A stretch of DNA of 64,000 nucleotides from Duncaniella sp. (GTDB lineage Bacteria; Bacteroidota; Bacteroidia; Bacteroidales; Muribaculaceae). The stretch's first letter is position 1. Each line of letters opens with the position of its first letter. Shown piece by piece: positions 49,027-58,826 of the stretch. Made by a program: the position numbers and the translations under genes. Below the pieces are notes generated by a model, which saw only the letters and a program-made list of their open reading frames with translations, ran no database searches and had not been told where the DNA came from. The DNA lies in NCBI GenBank assembly GCA_023664955.1, contig JAMPEV010000001.1:836572-900571 (forward strand). The letters are read 5' to 3'.

Positions 49027-50769
49027 ATGCGCAAATCACAGATCCTCATCACATTAGTTCTAATCTCATTAACAGCCAATATATCATCCCCCGCAGTCAG
49101 AGACAAACTTGTGCGTGATTATTTAACACCTCAACGGATAATATGGACTGAGACTGACAGTATCATATATGACGCAGAAGCTCTCTTGGTGGAAGGCGAT
49201 GGCCAAGCGACTCTCGCAAAAGCGCGCCTCTGTAAAATCGAGAATAAGACCCGGTCAAGCATCATACTCGATTTTGGCAGGGAATTACATGGCGGTATTC
49301 AAATATTCACAGGCACGGGCTCGCAGATTAGCACCCGGCTAAGAGTGAGATTTGGTGAATCAGTGGGAGAAACATGCAGTGAAACAGTGGAGAACAGCAG
49401 CGGGGAACATGGATTCTCTACCAACGACCACTCCCAGCGTGATATCCTGACAAGTGTGTCAAGATATGGATTTAAAGAAATTGGCAATACGGGGTTTCGC
49501 TTTGTGAGGATAGACGTGTTGGAACCTTCCGCCCGGATTAGTCTGAAAGAGATTCGCGCAGTGGCACGGTATCGCGACCTTCATTATGTGGGAAGTTTCC
49601 ATTGCAGCGATCCCCGACTCGACTCTATTTGGAAAACTGCGGCTTATACTGTACATCTCAACATGCAAGAATTCCTATGGGATGGTATTAAGCGCGACCG
49701 TTGCATCTGGCTTGGCGACATGCACCCCGAAGTGCAGACCATAATGGCAGTTTTCGATGACCGTGAAGTTGTGGAAAATAGCCTTGACAAAGCGGTGGAA
49801 CAGTACCCCTTGCCTTCATGGCTAAATGGTATGAGCAGCTATTCCCTCTGGTATCTTATAATCCAACATGATTGGTATATGCGACACGGCAACCTCGGTT
49901 TTTTGACCCGGCACAAAGATTATATAACCGGACTTGTTCACCAAATTACTGAAAGGATTGACGCGTATGGTAATGAAGAAATGAATCCCGGTATGGCCGG
50001 GAACATGACCAGATTCCTTGACTGGCCATCCACGCCCAACCGCCAAGGAGTCGAAGCCGGTTACAGGGCTTTGATGTCGTGGGCCCTGTCCTCGGCGGAA
50101 AATCTGTGTGGCTACCTTAACGAGCCGACTGTGGCCAAAGAGGCGCAAAGGGCTCGACAGCGGCTCGACAGTAATCATCATAATCCCAACGGACTGTTAC
50201 AAGCCGGGGCGCTAATGGCGAAAGCCGGCACCATCCAACCCGACGAAGCCTCCTCAATGATATTGTCAAAGAAAGCCTATGGTCTGACCACATTCTACGG
50301 CTACTACATGCTTGAAGCCCTTACTATGACTGGAAATTATCAAGAAGGGCTCGACATAATCCGCTCATACTGGGGTGCGATGCTCGACTTGGGTGCTACA
50401 ACATTCTGGGAGGATTTCAATATGGAATGGCTAAATAATGCCGGGCGTATTGATGAAATGACCCCTCCCGGGAAGATAGATATTCATGGAGCCTATGGCG
50501 ACTACTGCTACAATGGATATCGCCACAGTCTTTGCCATGGATGGTCGTCAGGCCCATGCCCGTGGCTCACTCAGCACATTTTGGGTGTAAAAATTATGGA
50601 ACCCGGGTGCCAAAAGGTCAGCATCTCACCGAATCTGTGTGATTTGGACTTCGCCGAAGGAACCTTCCCCACACCTTACGGTCCAATATTCATTAGACAC
50701 AAGAGGAACAGCGACGGGACAATTGAATCTGATATAAAACTTCCCAAGGGAGTGGAGTTGGTAAAATGA
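49027..50769 (+). CDS. GH78-type alpha-L-rhamnosidase
   Basis: 580 aa with a signal peptide (to about residue 22). The N-terminal beta-sandwich has ILDFGRELHGGIQIF and RVRFGESVGE. The (alpha/alpha)6 catalytic domain has FLWDGIKRDRCIWLGDMHPE (general acid region) and GATTFWEDF (base region), then SLCHGWSSGPCPWLTQHILG and the C-terminal sandwich FAEGTFPTPYGPI. These follow the GH78 family, although the chain is shorter than the usual 700-900 aa because one N-terminal domain is lacking. It would remove terminal L-rhamnose. Last gene of the operon, fitting a substrate that carries both arabinose and rhamnose, such as pectin RG-I or arabinogalactan. Confidence 0.85.
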   Translation: MRKSQILITLVLISLTANISSPAVRDKLVRDYLTPQRIIWTETDSIIYDAEALLVEGDGQATLAKARLCKIENKTRSSIILDFGRELHGGIQIFTGTGSQISTRLRVRFGESVGETCSETVENSSGEHGFSTNDHSQRDILTSVSRYGFKEIGNTGFRFVRIDVLEPSARISLKEIRAVARYRDLHYVGSFHCSDPRLDSIWKTAAYTVHLNMQEFLWDGIKRDRCIWLGDMHPEVQTIMAVFDDREVVENSLDKAVEQYPLPSWLNGMSSYSLWYLIIQHDWYMRHGNLGFLTRHKDYITGLVHQITERIDAYGNEEMNPGMAGNMTRFLDWPSTPNRQGVEAGYRALMSWALSSAENLCGYLNEPTVAKEAQRARQRLDSNHHNPNGLLQAGALMAKAGTIQPDEASSMILSKKAYGLTTFYGYYMLEALTMTGNYQEGLDIIRSYWGAMLDLGATTFWEDFNMEWLNNAGRIDEMTPPGKIDIHGAYGDYCYNGYRHSLCHGWSSGPCPWLTQHILGVKIMEPGCQKVSISPNLCDLDFAEGTFPTPYGPIFIRHKRNSDGTIESDIKLPKGVELVK

Positions 50770-50799
50770 TATTTTCCATAAAAAGTTAAGATTTTTGTG

Positions 50800-50807
50800 T
50801 ATCTTTG
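50800..50807 (+). promoter_or_regulatory. -7 box TATCTTTG before the SufT-like gene
   Basis: TATCTTTG, 91 nt before the ATG at 50899. It separates the SufT-like gene from the CAZyme operon. Confidence 0.6.
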
Positions 50808-50898
50808 TGGGGTTGATAACATTTCACCTATGCATTTGGAATAATATCGTTGAAATAAATCAGCACATAATCATTAGACACTCATTTACTTAAACTAT

Positions 50899-51219
50899 AT
50901 GACTGCTGAAGAAAGGCTTAAAATTGAGGAGAAGATTGTGACGATGCTCAAGACTGTCTACGATCCCGAAATTCCCGTTGACATATATAATTTGGGGTTA
51001 ATATATGCCATTGATCTTGATGACGATGGCAATCTCAAGATTGACATGACATTAACCGCCCCCAACTGCCCAGCCGCCGACTTCTTAGTAGATGACGCCA
51101 GAATTAAGTTGGAAAGTATCGAAGGAGTGAAAAACGTGGATATTCGCATCGTCTTCGAGCCGGAATGGAACAAGGATATGATGACCGAAGAAGCCAAACT
51201 TGACCTCGGCTTCTTGTAG
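50899..51219 (+). CDS. MIP18/DUF59 family iron-sulfur assembly protein (SufT-like)
   Basis: 106-aa single-domain protein of the DUF59 family, which helps mature or transfer Fe-S clusters. The signature is TVYDPEIPVDIYNLGLIYAIDL at the N-terminus and MTLTAPNCPAADFL, with the family's conserved Cys (about residue 56). The C-terminal FEPEWNKDMMTEEAKLDLG is typical of SufT/PaaD-like members. It is followed after 160 nt by lpxH. In Bacteroidetes such genes often lie with suf genes; here it is alone. Confidence 0.9.
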   Translation: MTAEERLKIEEKIVTMLKTVYDPEIPVDIYNLGLIYAIDLDDDGNLKIDMTLTAPNCPAADFLVDDARIKLESIEGVKNVDIRIVFEPEWNKDMMTEEAKLDLGFL

Positions 51220-51254
51220 ACACGCTCTTAATCATGTGGCAAATTTTCCCAAAT

Positions 51255-51285
51255 GTAGGGACTCACCATGGTGCGTCCTCCCAAA
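51255..51285. repeat. Palindromic repeat unit GTAGGGACTCACCATGGTGCGTCC
   Basis: TGTAGGGACTCACC, then ATGGTGCGTCCTCCC: the best-preserved intergenic copy of the family found also inside the GT2 gene. A related shorter half (ACGCGTCCTCCCAAAAACGGGG) follows at 51317-51338. It lies in the 160-nt gap between the SufT-like gene and lpxH. Confidence 0.7.
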
Positions 51286-51379
51286 ACAGGATTGGCGGAT
51301 TACGGTAATCCCCACATACGCGTCCTCCCAAAAACGGGGTTGCTGAATCATGAAAAATCCCACTAAAAAATAAGCCCAT

Positions 51380-52120
51380 ATGCGCCACAAAACCTATTTC
51401 ATCAGCGACTTGCATCTCGGTGCAAGCTATATAGCCGACTCGAAGACCCATGAGCGTCGTGTGGTGGAATTTCTGCACTCAATCGCCGATGATGCTAAGA
51501 GGTTGTTCCTTTTAGGCGATATCTTGGACTATTGGTGGGAATACCGCACCGTGGTGCCGAGAGGCTTCACTCGTTTCTTTGGCGCACTTGCCCAACTCGC
51601 CGATGCGGGCGTGGAAATCACTTGGTTCAAAGGAAATCATGACGTTTGGATATTCGATTACCTACCTAATGAGATAGGGCTAACTGTCCATGATGGAGTG
51701 ATGGTGACCGAACTGGAGGGTAAACGTTTCTTAATGGAGCACGGCGACGGCGTGGGTAAACTGCCCTGGACGTTCCGCCGACTCCGAGCCTTGTTCCGAT
51801 GCCGCCTTGCCCAGAAACTTTATGCGGCAATACATCCACGCTGGACCATTGGCTTTGCGCATGGTTGGTCGTCCCACAGTCGCAAAACCGGAGGCTATAT
51901 CCCGAAGGAAGGGGTGGGTGACTCTTTGGTGGAATTTGCCGAGGTGTATAATGCCACGCATTCTGAAAAAATAGATTATTTCATATTCGGTCATCAACAT
52001 ATCGTAATGGATAAAAAACTGAACGATGGCGCAGAAATTTTGATATTAGGTGATTGGATTTCTAAGTTCTCCTATGCAGTTTGGGATGAAAAAGATGTCA
52101 AAATATCCTATTTTTCCTGA
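51380..52120 (+). CDS. lpxH: UDP-2,3-diacylglucosamine diphosphatase (LpxH family)
   Basis: Lipid A pathway enzyme that hydrolyses UDP-2,3-diacylglucosamine to lipid X and UMP at the inner membrane face. Calcineurin-like metal site: FISDLHLGA (D, H), FLLGDILDYWWEY (GD), WFKGNHDVWI (GNHD), LMEHGDGVG (H) and FIFGHQHIVM (GHxH). At 246 aa it is similar to LpxH, and the Bacteroidetes form is clear. The start MRHKTYFISDLHLG is certain. Its upstream gap holds palindromic repeats and no obvious promoter box. Confidence 0.92.
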   Translation: MRHKTYFISDLHLGASYIADSKTHERRVVEFLHSIADDAKRLFLLGDILDYWWEYRTVVPRGFTRFFGALAQLADAGVEITWFKGNHDVWIFDYLPNEIGLTVHDGVMVTELEGKRFLMEHGDGVGKLPWTFRRLRALFRCRLAQKLYAAIHPRWTIGFAHGWSSHSRKTGGYIPKEGVGDSLVEFAEVYNATHSEKIDYFIFGHQHIVMDKKLNDGAEILILGDWISKFSYAVWDEKDVKISYFS

Positions 52121-52278
52121 CTAGACAGGTCACAAAATCAAAATTTAACACCGTTTAACAAAGAGAGCTTAAAATTTTCACCCGACATAAACATCAATAT
52201 ATCAAATAAATATTAAAATATTCGGACTTTCATCCTGAATTTCGGTTAAAAAATCATGTTGGAGAACATAAAAAAATA
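52121..52278. other. AT-rich non-coding spacer after lpxH
   Basis: No gene seen. Several TTAACA/TTTAACA words (AATTTAACACCGTTTAACAA) occur in the first 50 nt. Confidence 0.4.
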
Positions 52279-52310
52279 TTTGTCGGATGGGGATTCTTGA
52301 CCTACCTTTG
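52279..52310 (+). promoter_or_regulatory. Perfect promoter TTTG-N20-TACCTTTG
   Basis: TTTG at 52279-52282 and TACCTTTG at 52303-52310, spacer exactly 20 nt. No protein-coding frame follows before the terminator at 52369-52402. Confidence 0.75.
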
Positions 52311-52316
52311 CATCAC

Positions 52317-52402
52317 GAACCTAAAACAATCTTTTTTACCTTAGAAATTGTACCTATTGGAAACTCATAAAAAGGAGCTGCGCGAAGCAGTTCCTTTTTA
52401 TA
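52317..52402 (+). ncRNA. Candidate small RNA, about 85 nt
   Basis: The limits are set by the promoter at 52279-52310 and a strong terminator hairpin (52369-52381 with 52387-52399, loop GCGAA, T run built in). No ATG frame of use lies between. Sequences of this build (Bacteroidetes promoter, short RNA, terminator) are typical of the Bacteroidales-1 RNA class, but membership could not be checked. It stands free between lpxH and GH97. Confidence 0.6.
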
Positions 52403-52420
52403 CTTTTATGGAGCAGATAT

Positions 52421-52549
52421 TGAAGTTGTCTAAACTTATTTCATCATTATAATTTCGTCAGATTTTCGGCGGAAGATTAATGATGATAAGGATAGTTTTC
52501 ATATCCTCTAAATATTTTTACTATTCGTAAATAAGTTTAGACAACTTCA
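52421..52549. mobile_element. 129-bp element with perfect 21-bp inverted ends (MITE-like)
   Basis: TGAAGTTGTCTAAACTTATT plus T at 52421-52441 is the exact reverse complement of 52529-52549. Inside, CATCATTA (52442-52449) and TAATGATG (about 52478-52485) form a second, nested inverted pair. There is no coding frame. It has the look of a miniature inverted-repeat element or an IS remnant; no clear target duplication was seen at the borders. Confidence 0.65.
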
Positions 52550-52595
52550 TTTGATTTTTTGACATTTCCGCTCTTGGATAATGGAATTTTCTGCT

Positions 52596-52603
52596 TATCT
52601 TTG
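52596..52603 (+). promoter_or_regulatory. -7 box TATCTTTG before GH97
   Basis: TATCTTTG with CTTG at 52573-52576 (19-nt spacer). It gives a leader of about 100 nt for the GH97 gene. Confidence 0.6.
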
Positions 52604-52701
52604 CGAAAATTACTATTCACGAGTAACAATACTGATACCCTCGTGCATCGAAGAGAAAAGATTCATATTTACATATATATTAGAGATTCATACTACACTG
52701 A

Positions 52702-54873
<2,172 letters not shown>

Positions 54874-54907
54874 CTCTCTCGATGCTCGACAACGTTTTAA
54901 CTAAGAT

Positions 54908-57382
54908 ATGAAAAGATTTCTACTACCCCTTTTGATAACCGCCACAGTGGCAGGTACATCATTTGGTCGTACCCTCTCCCCTTCTGAAGCATTACAACGC
55001 ACCATGAATGGTGGTGTAGCTTCACGCGTTATCAGCACTGAAATACAGACTTCCCCAGCACTCACTCTTAGCGAGGGTGGTATGCCGATGGTGTATGTGT
55101 TTGAGAGTATTAACAGCGACGGCTATATGATTGTCTCCGCTGACGACATCGCCGCCCCGGTGCTCGGATATAGTGATAATGAGCCTTTTGACGCAAAAAA
55201 CATGCCGATTAATCTCAAGTGGTGGCTCGATGAATATAAAGGGGAAATCGCTGCGGCACTAAATGCGGGTGTTACTGCTGCTTATAAGCCCCAATCGAGG
55301 GCATCTAAAGCAGCCATTGCCCCGAAAGTCACCACAAAGTGGAATCAAGGTGAACCCTACAATGATCTGTGCCCATCAATCGGCTCGTCAAAGACTGTGA
55401 CAGGGTGTGTCGCTACGGCTTTCGCCCAGGTGCTTAAGTATCATAATTATCCGACGAAAGGGAAAGGTTCTCATACATACACTTGGCAAACGAAACGATT
55501 GTCATTTGACTTCGCAAACACCACTTTTGAGTGGTCAAAGATGACTGACACATATTCCGACGCATCTACCACCGAACAGATAAAAGCCGTGGCCAACTTA
55601 ATGTATGGTTGCGGCGTGAGTGTGGATATGGATTATACACTCGATGGGAGTGCCGCCTCAGGTATGATGGTTGCACCGGCATTGATTGACTATTTTGATT
55701 ATGACAAGGGGGCGCATGTGGCTTTGCGTGACCTCTATTCAGTAACCGACTGGGATGACATGATTTACACTGAGTTGAGTACTAATGGCCCGGTGTTTTA
55801 TTCGGGGCAGAGCAACGAGGGCGGTCATGCTTTCGTATGCGACGGGTACCGTGACGGTTACTACCATTTCAATTGGGGATGGGGTGGCATGTCTGACGGT
55901 TATTTCCGCCTTAGCGCACTCGACCCTGAGTCACAGGGAATCGGAGGCGGCGTTTCGGGCTATAATTTCGGCCAGGAGGTAGTGCTTGGTGTCAAGAAGC
56001 CGTCAGCTTCATCGGAATACTCCGATCCCTACATGGTGTGCTATGGCGATAGGCTAAGCGTGCAGGTAAGCAATGGTGCTATTAAGCTCGTCGGAGCAAT
56101 CGCAAGCTGCACTCCCTACACAGTGAAAGGAAAGTTTGTGCTGGAAATGGTAAGCGCTTCCGGGAAAGTCACCACAGCCAACTTATCAGGGGAGGCCTCA
56201 TTAGAGATGGGCATGGGTTTCAGTACGATGACTGTGGCGGCATCCTCCATCCCCGAAGGTTCTTCCAAGGGGTATATCAAGTTTGTGTCCGACGGTAAAA
56301 GTTATCCGGTATTTCTCCCCTACTCGCAGATGGGATATATCGACATCACAAAATCAGGCAGCTCGGTCACAGCATCAATTCCTAACCGATACACTGTGAC
56401 TGCCAATGATTTCACCCTCGAAACCGAGTTGTATATTAACTCGCCATTCAAGATTAAGGCCTCGCTGACAAGCAGCAGTTCTGAGGCTGTCACTCAGACG
56501 ATTATTCCGTTGCTGATGCGTACTGAAAATACCGGTAGCGTATGTGCGAGGGGTGAAGACATAATGATTGAGATTCCTGCCGGAGGAGATGCATCCATTG
56601 AGGAAATTTGCGAGCTTACAACCATCTCAGCATCAACAAAACTCACAATTGGCGATTATTATATGTGTCTCGCCACTATCGAGAGCATCCAGACCGTGGC
56701 AAATCAGGAAGTAGTGAAATACGCTGCGATTTCCAAGCCGATTAAGGTGAGTCTGAAATCTAATCTTATGGCTCCGGCTATCAATATCAACTCATGGATG
56801 ATTGAAAATGCATCAGCAGTCGACCCTTACAATGTGGTGGCTCGCATAAATGTGACAGTCTCCGGAATCGGTTATTGCACGAGCAAAATCGGGTTCTACA
56901 TTTTCCCATACGTTGCCGGGACGACGGTTGCTTCAGTGGCATACGCTGCGTCTGAGCCTCTGTTCATGTCGGGAGGCGAGACTAAAGAGATAACCATCTC
57001 ATGCAACCTGGCTGAATCGACCGACAATGTTTCCATTGGCGGCAAATACTTTGGCGCACTTCGAGATTTAGCAAAAAACGACTGGTTTAACACCAGGCAA
57101 ATCACATTCACGATTGGCGAATCAGGCATAGATGACATTACCGACAGTACCATTGCAGTATCGGTAGAGCCAAATCCAGCCTCCGACTATGCTGTTATAA
57201 CCGCTCCCGGCAATATTACAGGTGTTCAAATCGTGTCAATTTCCGGAGCTGCCGTGACTCCGTCGATTGATATTTATGGCAATAGTGCCACCATTGATGT
57301 GTCAGGTCTGCCCGCCGGAATGTACGTGGCAAGAATTTCAACTGTCAGCGGGGCATATTCCGCAAAAATTGTGAAGAACTAA
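54908..57382 (+). CDS. Secreted C10-family cysteine protease with type IX sorting domain
   Basis: 824 aa, streptopain-like. Signal peptide (to about residue 20), then a propeptide (residues about 25-125, SINSDGYMIVSADDIAAPVLG). The protease domain has Cys in TVTGCVATAFAQVLKYH (about residue 164), His in NEGGHAFVCDGY (about 310) and HFNWGWGG. Beta-rich modules of unknown type follow. The last 75 residues (VEPNPASDYAVITAPGN, VSGLPAGMYVARIS, YSAKIVKN) match the type A C-terminal sorting signal of the type IX secretion system, so the protein should be exported to the cell surface or outside. It is related to SpeB, PrtT and Bacteroides fragilis C10 enzymes. A small lipoprotein gene follows. Confidence 0.88.
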   Translation: MKRFLLPLLITATVAGTSFGRTLSPSEALQRTMNGGVASRVISTEIQTSPALTLSEGGMPMVYVFESINSDGYMIVSADDIAAPVLGYSDNEPFDAKNMPINLKWWLDEYKGEIAAALNAGVTAAYKPQSRASKAAIAPKVTTKWNQGEPYNDLCPSIGSSKTVTGCVATAFAQVLKYHNYPTKGKGSHTYTWQTKRLSFDFANTTFEWSKMTDTYSDASTTEQIKAVANLMYGCGVSVDMDYTLDGSAASGMMVAPALIDYFDYDKGAHVALRDLYSVTDWDDMIYTELSTNGPVFYSGQSNEGGHAFVCDGYRDGYYHFNWGWGGMSDGYFRLSALDPESQGIGGGVSGYNFGQEVVLGVKKPSASSEYSDPYMVCYGDRLSVQVSNGAIKLVGAIASCTPYTVKGKFVLEMVSASGKVTTANLSGEASLEMGMGFSTMTVAASSIPEGSSKGYIKFVSDGKSYPVFLPYSQMGYIDITKSGSSVTASIPNRYTVTANDFTLETELYINSPFKIKASLTSSSSEAVTQTIIPLLMRTENTGSVCARGEDIMIEIPAGGDASIEEICELTTISASTKLTIGDYYMCLATIESIQTVANQEVVKYAAISKPIKVSLKSNLMAPAININSWMIENASAVDPYNVVARINVTVSGIGYCTSKIGFYIFPYVAGTTVASVAYAASEPLFMSGGETKEITISCNLAESTDNVSIGGKYFGALRDLAKNDWFNTRQITFTIGESGIDDITDSTIAVSVEPNPASDYAVITAPGNITGVQIVSISGAAVTPSIDIYGNSATIDVSGLPAGMYVARISTVSGAYSAKIVKN

Positions 57383-57390
57383 ACACATTT

Positions 57391-57420
57391 GCAGGAACTC
57401 ACTACAGTGCGACCTCTTCG
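57391..57420. repeat. Degenerate palindromic repeat unit after the C10 protease gene
   Basis: GCAGGAACTCACTACAGTGCG followed by ACCTCTTC aligns with GTAGGGACTCACCATGGTGCGTCCTC at 51255-51285, with about six changes. Confidence 0.45.
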
Positions 57421-57441
57421 ATCGGTTTACCGAATAAAATT

Positions 57442-57972
57442 ATGAAAAATTTTAAGCAAATCACCATCTTAGCATCATTGCTGCTTATGGCAGGTTGCAA
57501 AAGTACAAATATGGCAGTGGAGGCAGTTGATACGGAAGCCCCGACAAAAGTTGTGGCTTCCGTCATCGGCGGCTCGCACCCTGGGGCGGCAATACCTAAA
57601 GTGAAGATTTACAAAACAAACGGTGACTATGATGATTTGGTACCCATCACCCTCGATACTTCACGCGCCAAAGTGGTCTCGTTTCCCGCTCCCACGGATC
57701 TCTCCGAGGAATCAATACCCGTCAAACTCAATGACGGCTTCCTGCTTGACCGCCGGGGCGTTGGGATGAACACCGCCTTCACCCATTATACCTATAAAGA
57801 ATACATGGCATTGCCCGAAGCCCCCACCCCGAGCGAGCTCCTTGCCGCCGTAATCTCCAATGCACGCATCACTGAAATCATTGAAATGCCATTCACCTAT
57901 GCCCACGGCGACGACATAGTCAACCTCTGCAACGAAGAAATCAAGAAAATCCCCACCCACACCCCCAACTGA
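57442..57972 (+). CDS. Lipoprotein of unknown function, downstream of C10 protease
   Basis: 176 aa. Lipobox LLMAGC (Cys about residue 19). The mature part contains a well-structured stretch (KVKIYKTNGDYDDLVPITLD, VPVKLNDGF-like PVKLNDGFLLDRRGVG, FTHYTYKEYMAL) that looks like a conserved Bacteroidales domain, though no name is recalled. The ending EIIEMPFTYAHGDDIVNLC contains one Cys. It starts 59 nt after the C10 protease gene. Partner or inhibitor genes commonly neighbour C10 proteases, so an inhibitor or envelope anchor role is possible but speculative. Confidence 0.65.
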   Translation: MKNFKQITILASLLLMAGCKSTNMAVEAVDTEAPTKVVASVIGGSHPGAAIPKVKIYKTNGDYDDLVPITLDTSRAKVVSFPAPTDLSEESIPVKLNDGFLLDRRGVGMNTAFTHYTYKEYMALPEAPTPSELLAAVISNARITEIIEMPFTYAHGDDIVNLCNEEIKKIPTHTPN

Positions 57973-58268
57973 GGCCCGAAAACTGACAAAACAAATTTCA
58001 CAGCAACACTACATTAGCAAAGACAGGATGGTGTATCGATATCATATCTCACTTGGCAAAGACAAGCATTAACTCACGAGACCCTTTGCTTTTGGTTGAC
58101 CCAACCACTGAGTTATATCGTAGATCAAATTTTGGAGTCCGGTTTATATAATTATGACTCAAATCCATTTACAGGCACGTTGTTCAATGAACCCACATTA
58201 CCCTATGGAAAAAAACATTAATATTACATCAAAAGTATGTGTAAAGTCTCCCGACACACCATGATACA
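57973..58268. other. 296-nt gap before the tRNA-Asn genes
   Basis: No convincing gene, promoter or repeat. An AGGATGGTGTA word (58026-58036) recurs from 15952-15962. A short CAACCACTGAGTT stretch resembles half a tRNA D-arm but makes no cloverleaf. Confidence 0.4.
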
Positions 58269-58302
58269 AAAAGAGTCCCGGAATCACTTCCAAGACTCTT
58301 TT
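58269..58302 (-). terminator. Terminator after the tRNA-Asn pair
   Basis: AAAAGAGTC (58269-58277) pairs with GACTCTTTT (58294-58302). On the minus strand the stem ends in CTCTTTTTG, suiting the 3' end of the tRNA transcript. Confidence 0.7.
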
Positions 58303-58303
58303 G

Positions 58304-58377
58304 CGCTTCAGGATGGGCTTGAACCAACGACCCCCTGATTAACAGTCAGGTGCTCTAACCAACTGAGCTACTGAAGC
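58304..58377 (-). tRNA. tRNA-Asn (anticodon GTT), copy 1
   Basis: Read on the minus strand: acceptor GCTTCAG/CTGAAGC, D arm GCTC..GAGC, anticodon stem CCTGA/TCAGG with loop CTGTTAA (anticodon GTT), variable loop GGGTC and T arm GTTGG TTCAAGC CCATC (one T-T mismatch). Discriminator G, no encoded CCA. It is identical to the copy at 58432-58505. Confidence 0.93.
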
Positions 58378-58431
58378 ATAATTTAATTAATCTTAATAAT
58401 GAAAATTTCAGATTCATCTCAAATCTGTTTG

Positions 58432-58505
58432 CGCTTCAGGATGGGCTTGAACCAACGACCCCCTGATTAACAGTCAGGTGCTCTAACCAACTGAGCTACT
58501 GAAGC
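58432..58505 (-). tRNA. tRNA-Asn (anticodon GTT), copy 2
   Basis: Same 74-nt sequence as copy 1, including the T-arm mismatch, 54 nt upstream in the direction of transcription. The pair is a tandem duplication and probably one precursor transcript. Confidence 0.93.
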
Positions 58506-58674
58506 AATTTGCGATTATTTCTATCACAGCATCAACCGAGTTATCCGATTTTTGCGATGCAAAATTACACCGTTTTTTTGAACTATGCAACCTTTTATGC
58601 AAAAATTTTATTTTCCGACCTCTTTTTTCATATTTTTTTGACTTTTCCGTTGCTAATTTGTTATATAAATTGAC

Positions 58675-58682
58675 TACCTTTG
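58675..58682 (+). promoter_or_regulatory. -7 box TACCTTTG before the S41 protease gene
   Basis: TACCTTTG, a standard form. It leaves a leader of about 135 nt to the ATG at 58827. The leader contains no clear structure. Confidence 0.55.
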
Positions 58683-58826
58683 GTCTTTCAAAAAAACAGC
58701 GCATCTCGCCGCCGGCGGTTGTCAGTCCATGCGGCTTTTGCGTCTCATATATTCCAAGTTCCTAAAGGCAAGTCTGCAACAAATCAGACAAGTCCCTACG
58801 TTTCAATCATTCAATTCCACCAGAAT

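Noticed and set aside
52421-52549. The inverted repeats as a transcription terminator for the small RNA
   Set aside because: The small RNA already has a compact terminator at 52369-52402; arms 87 nt apart without a T run do not fit.
57973-58268. A tRNA-like sequence ahead of the tRNA-Asn pair
   Set aside because: Only an isolated CACTGAGTTA word; no acceptor or anticodon stem can be formed.
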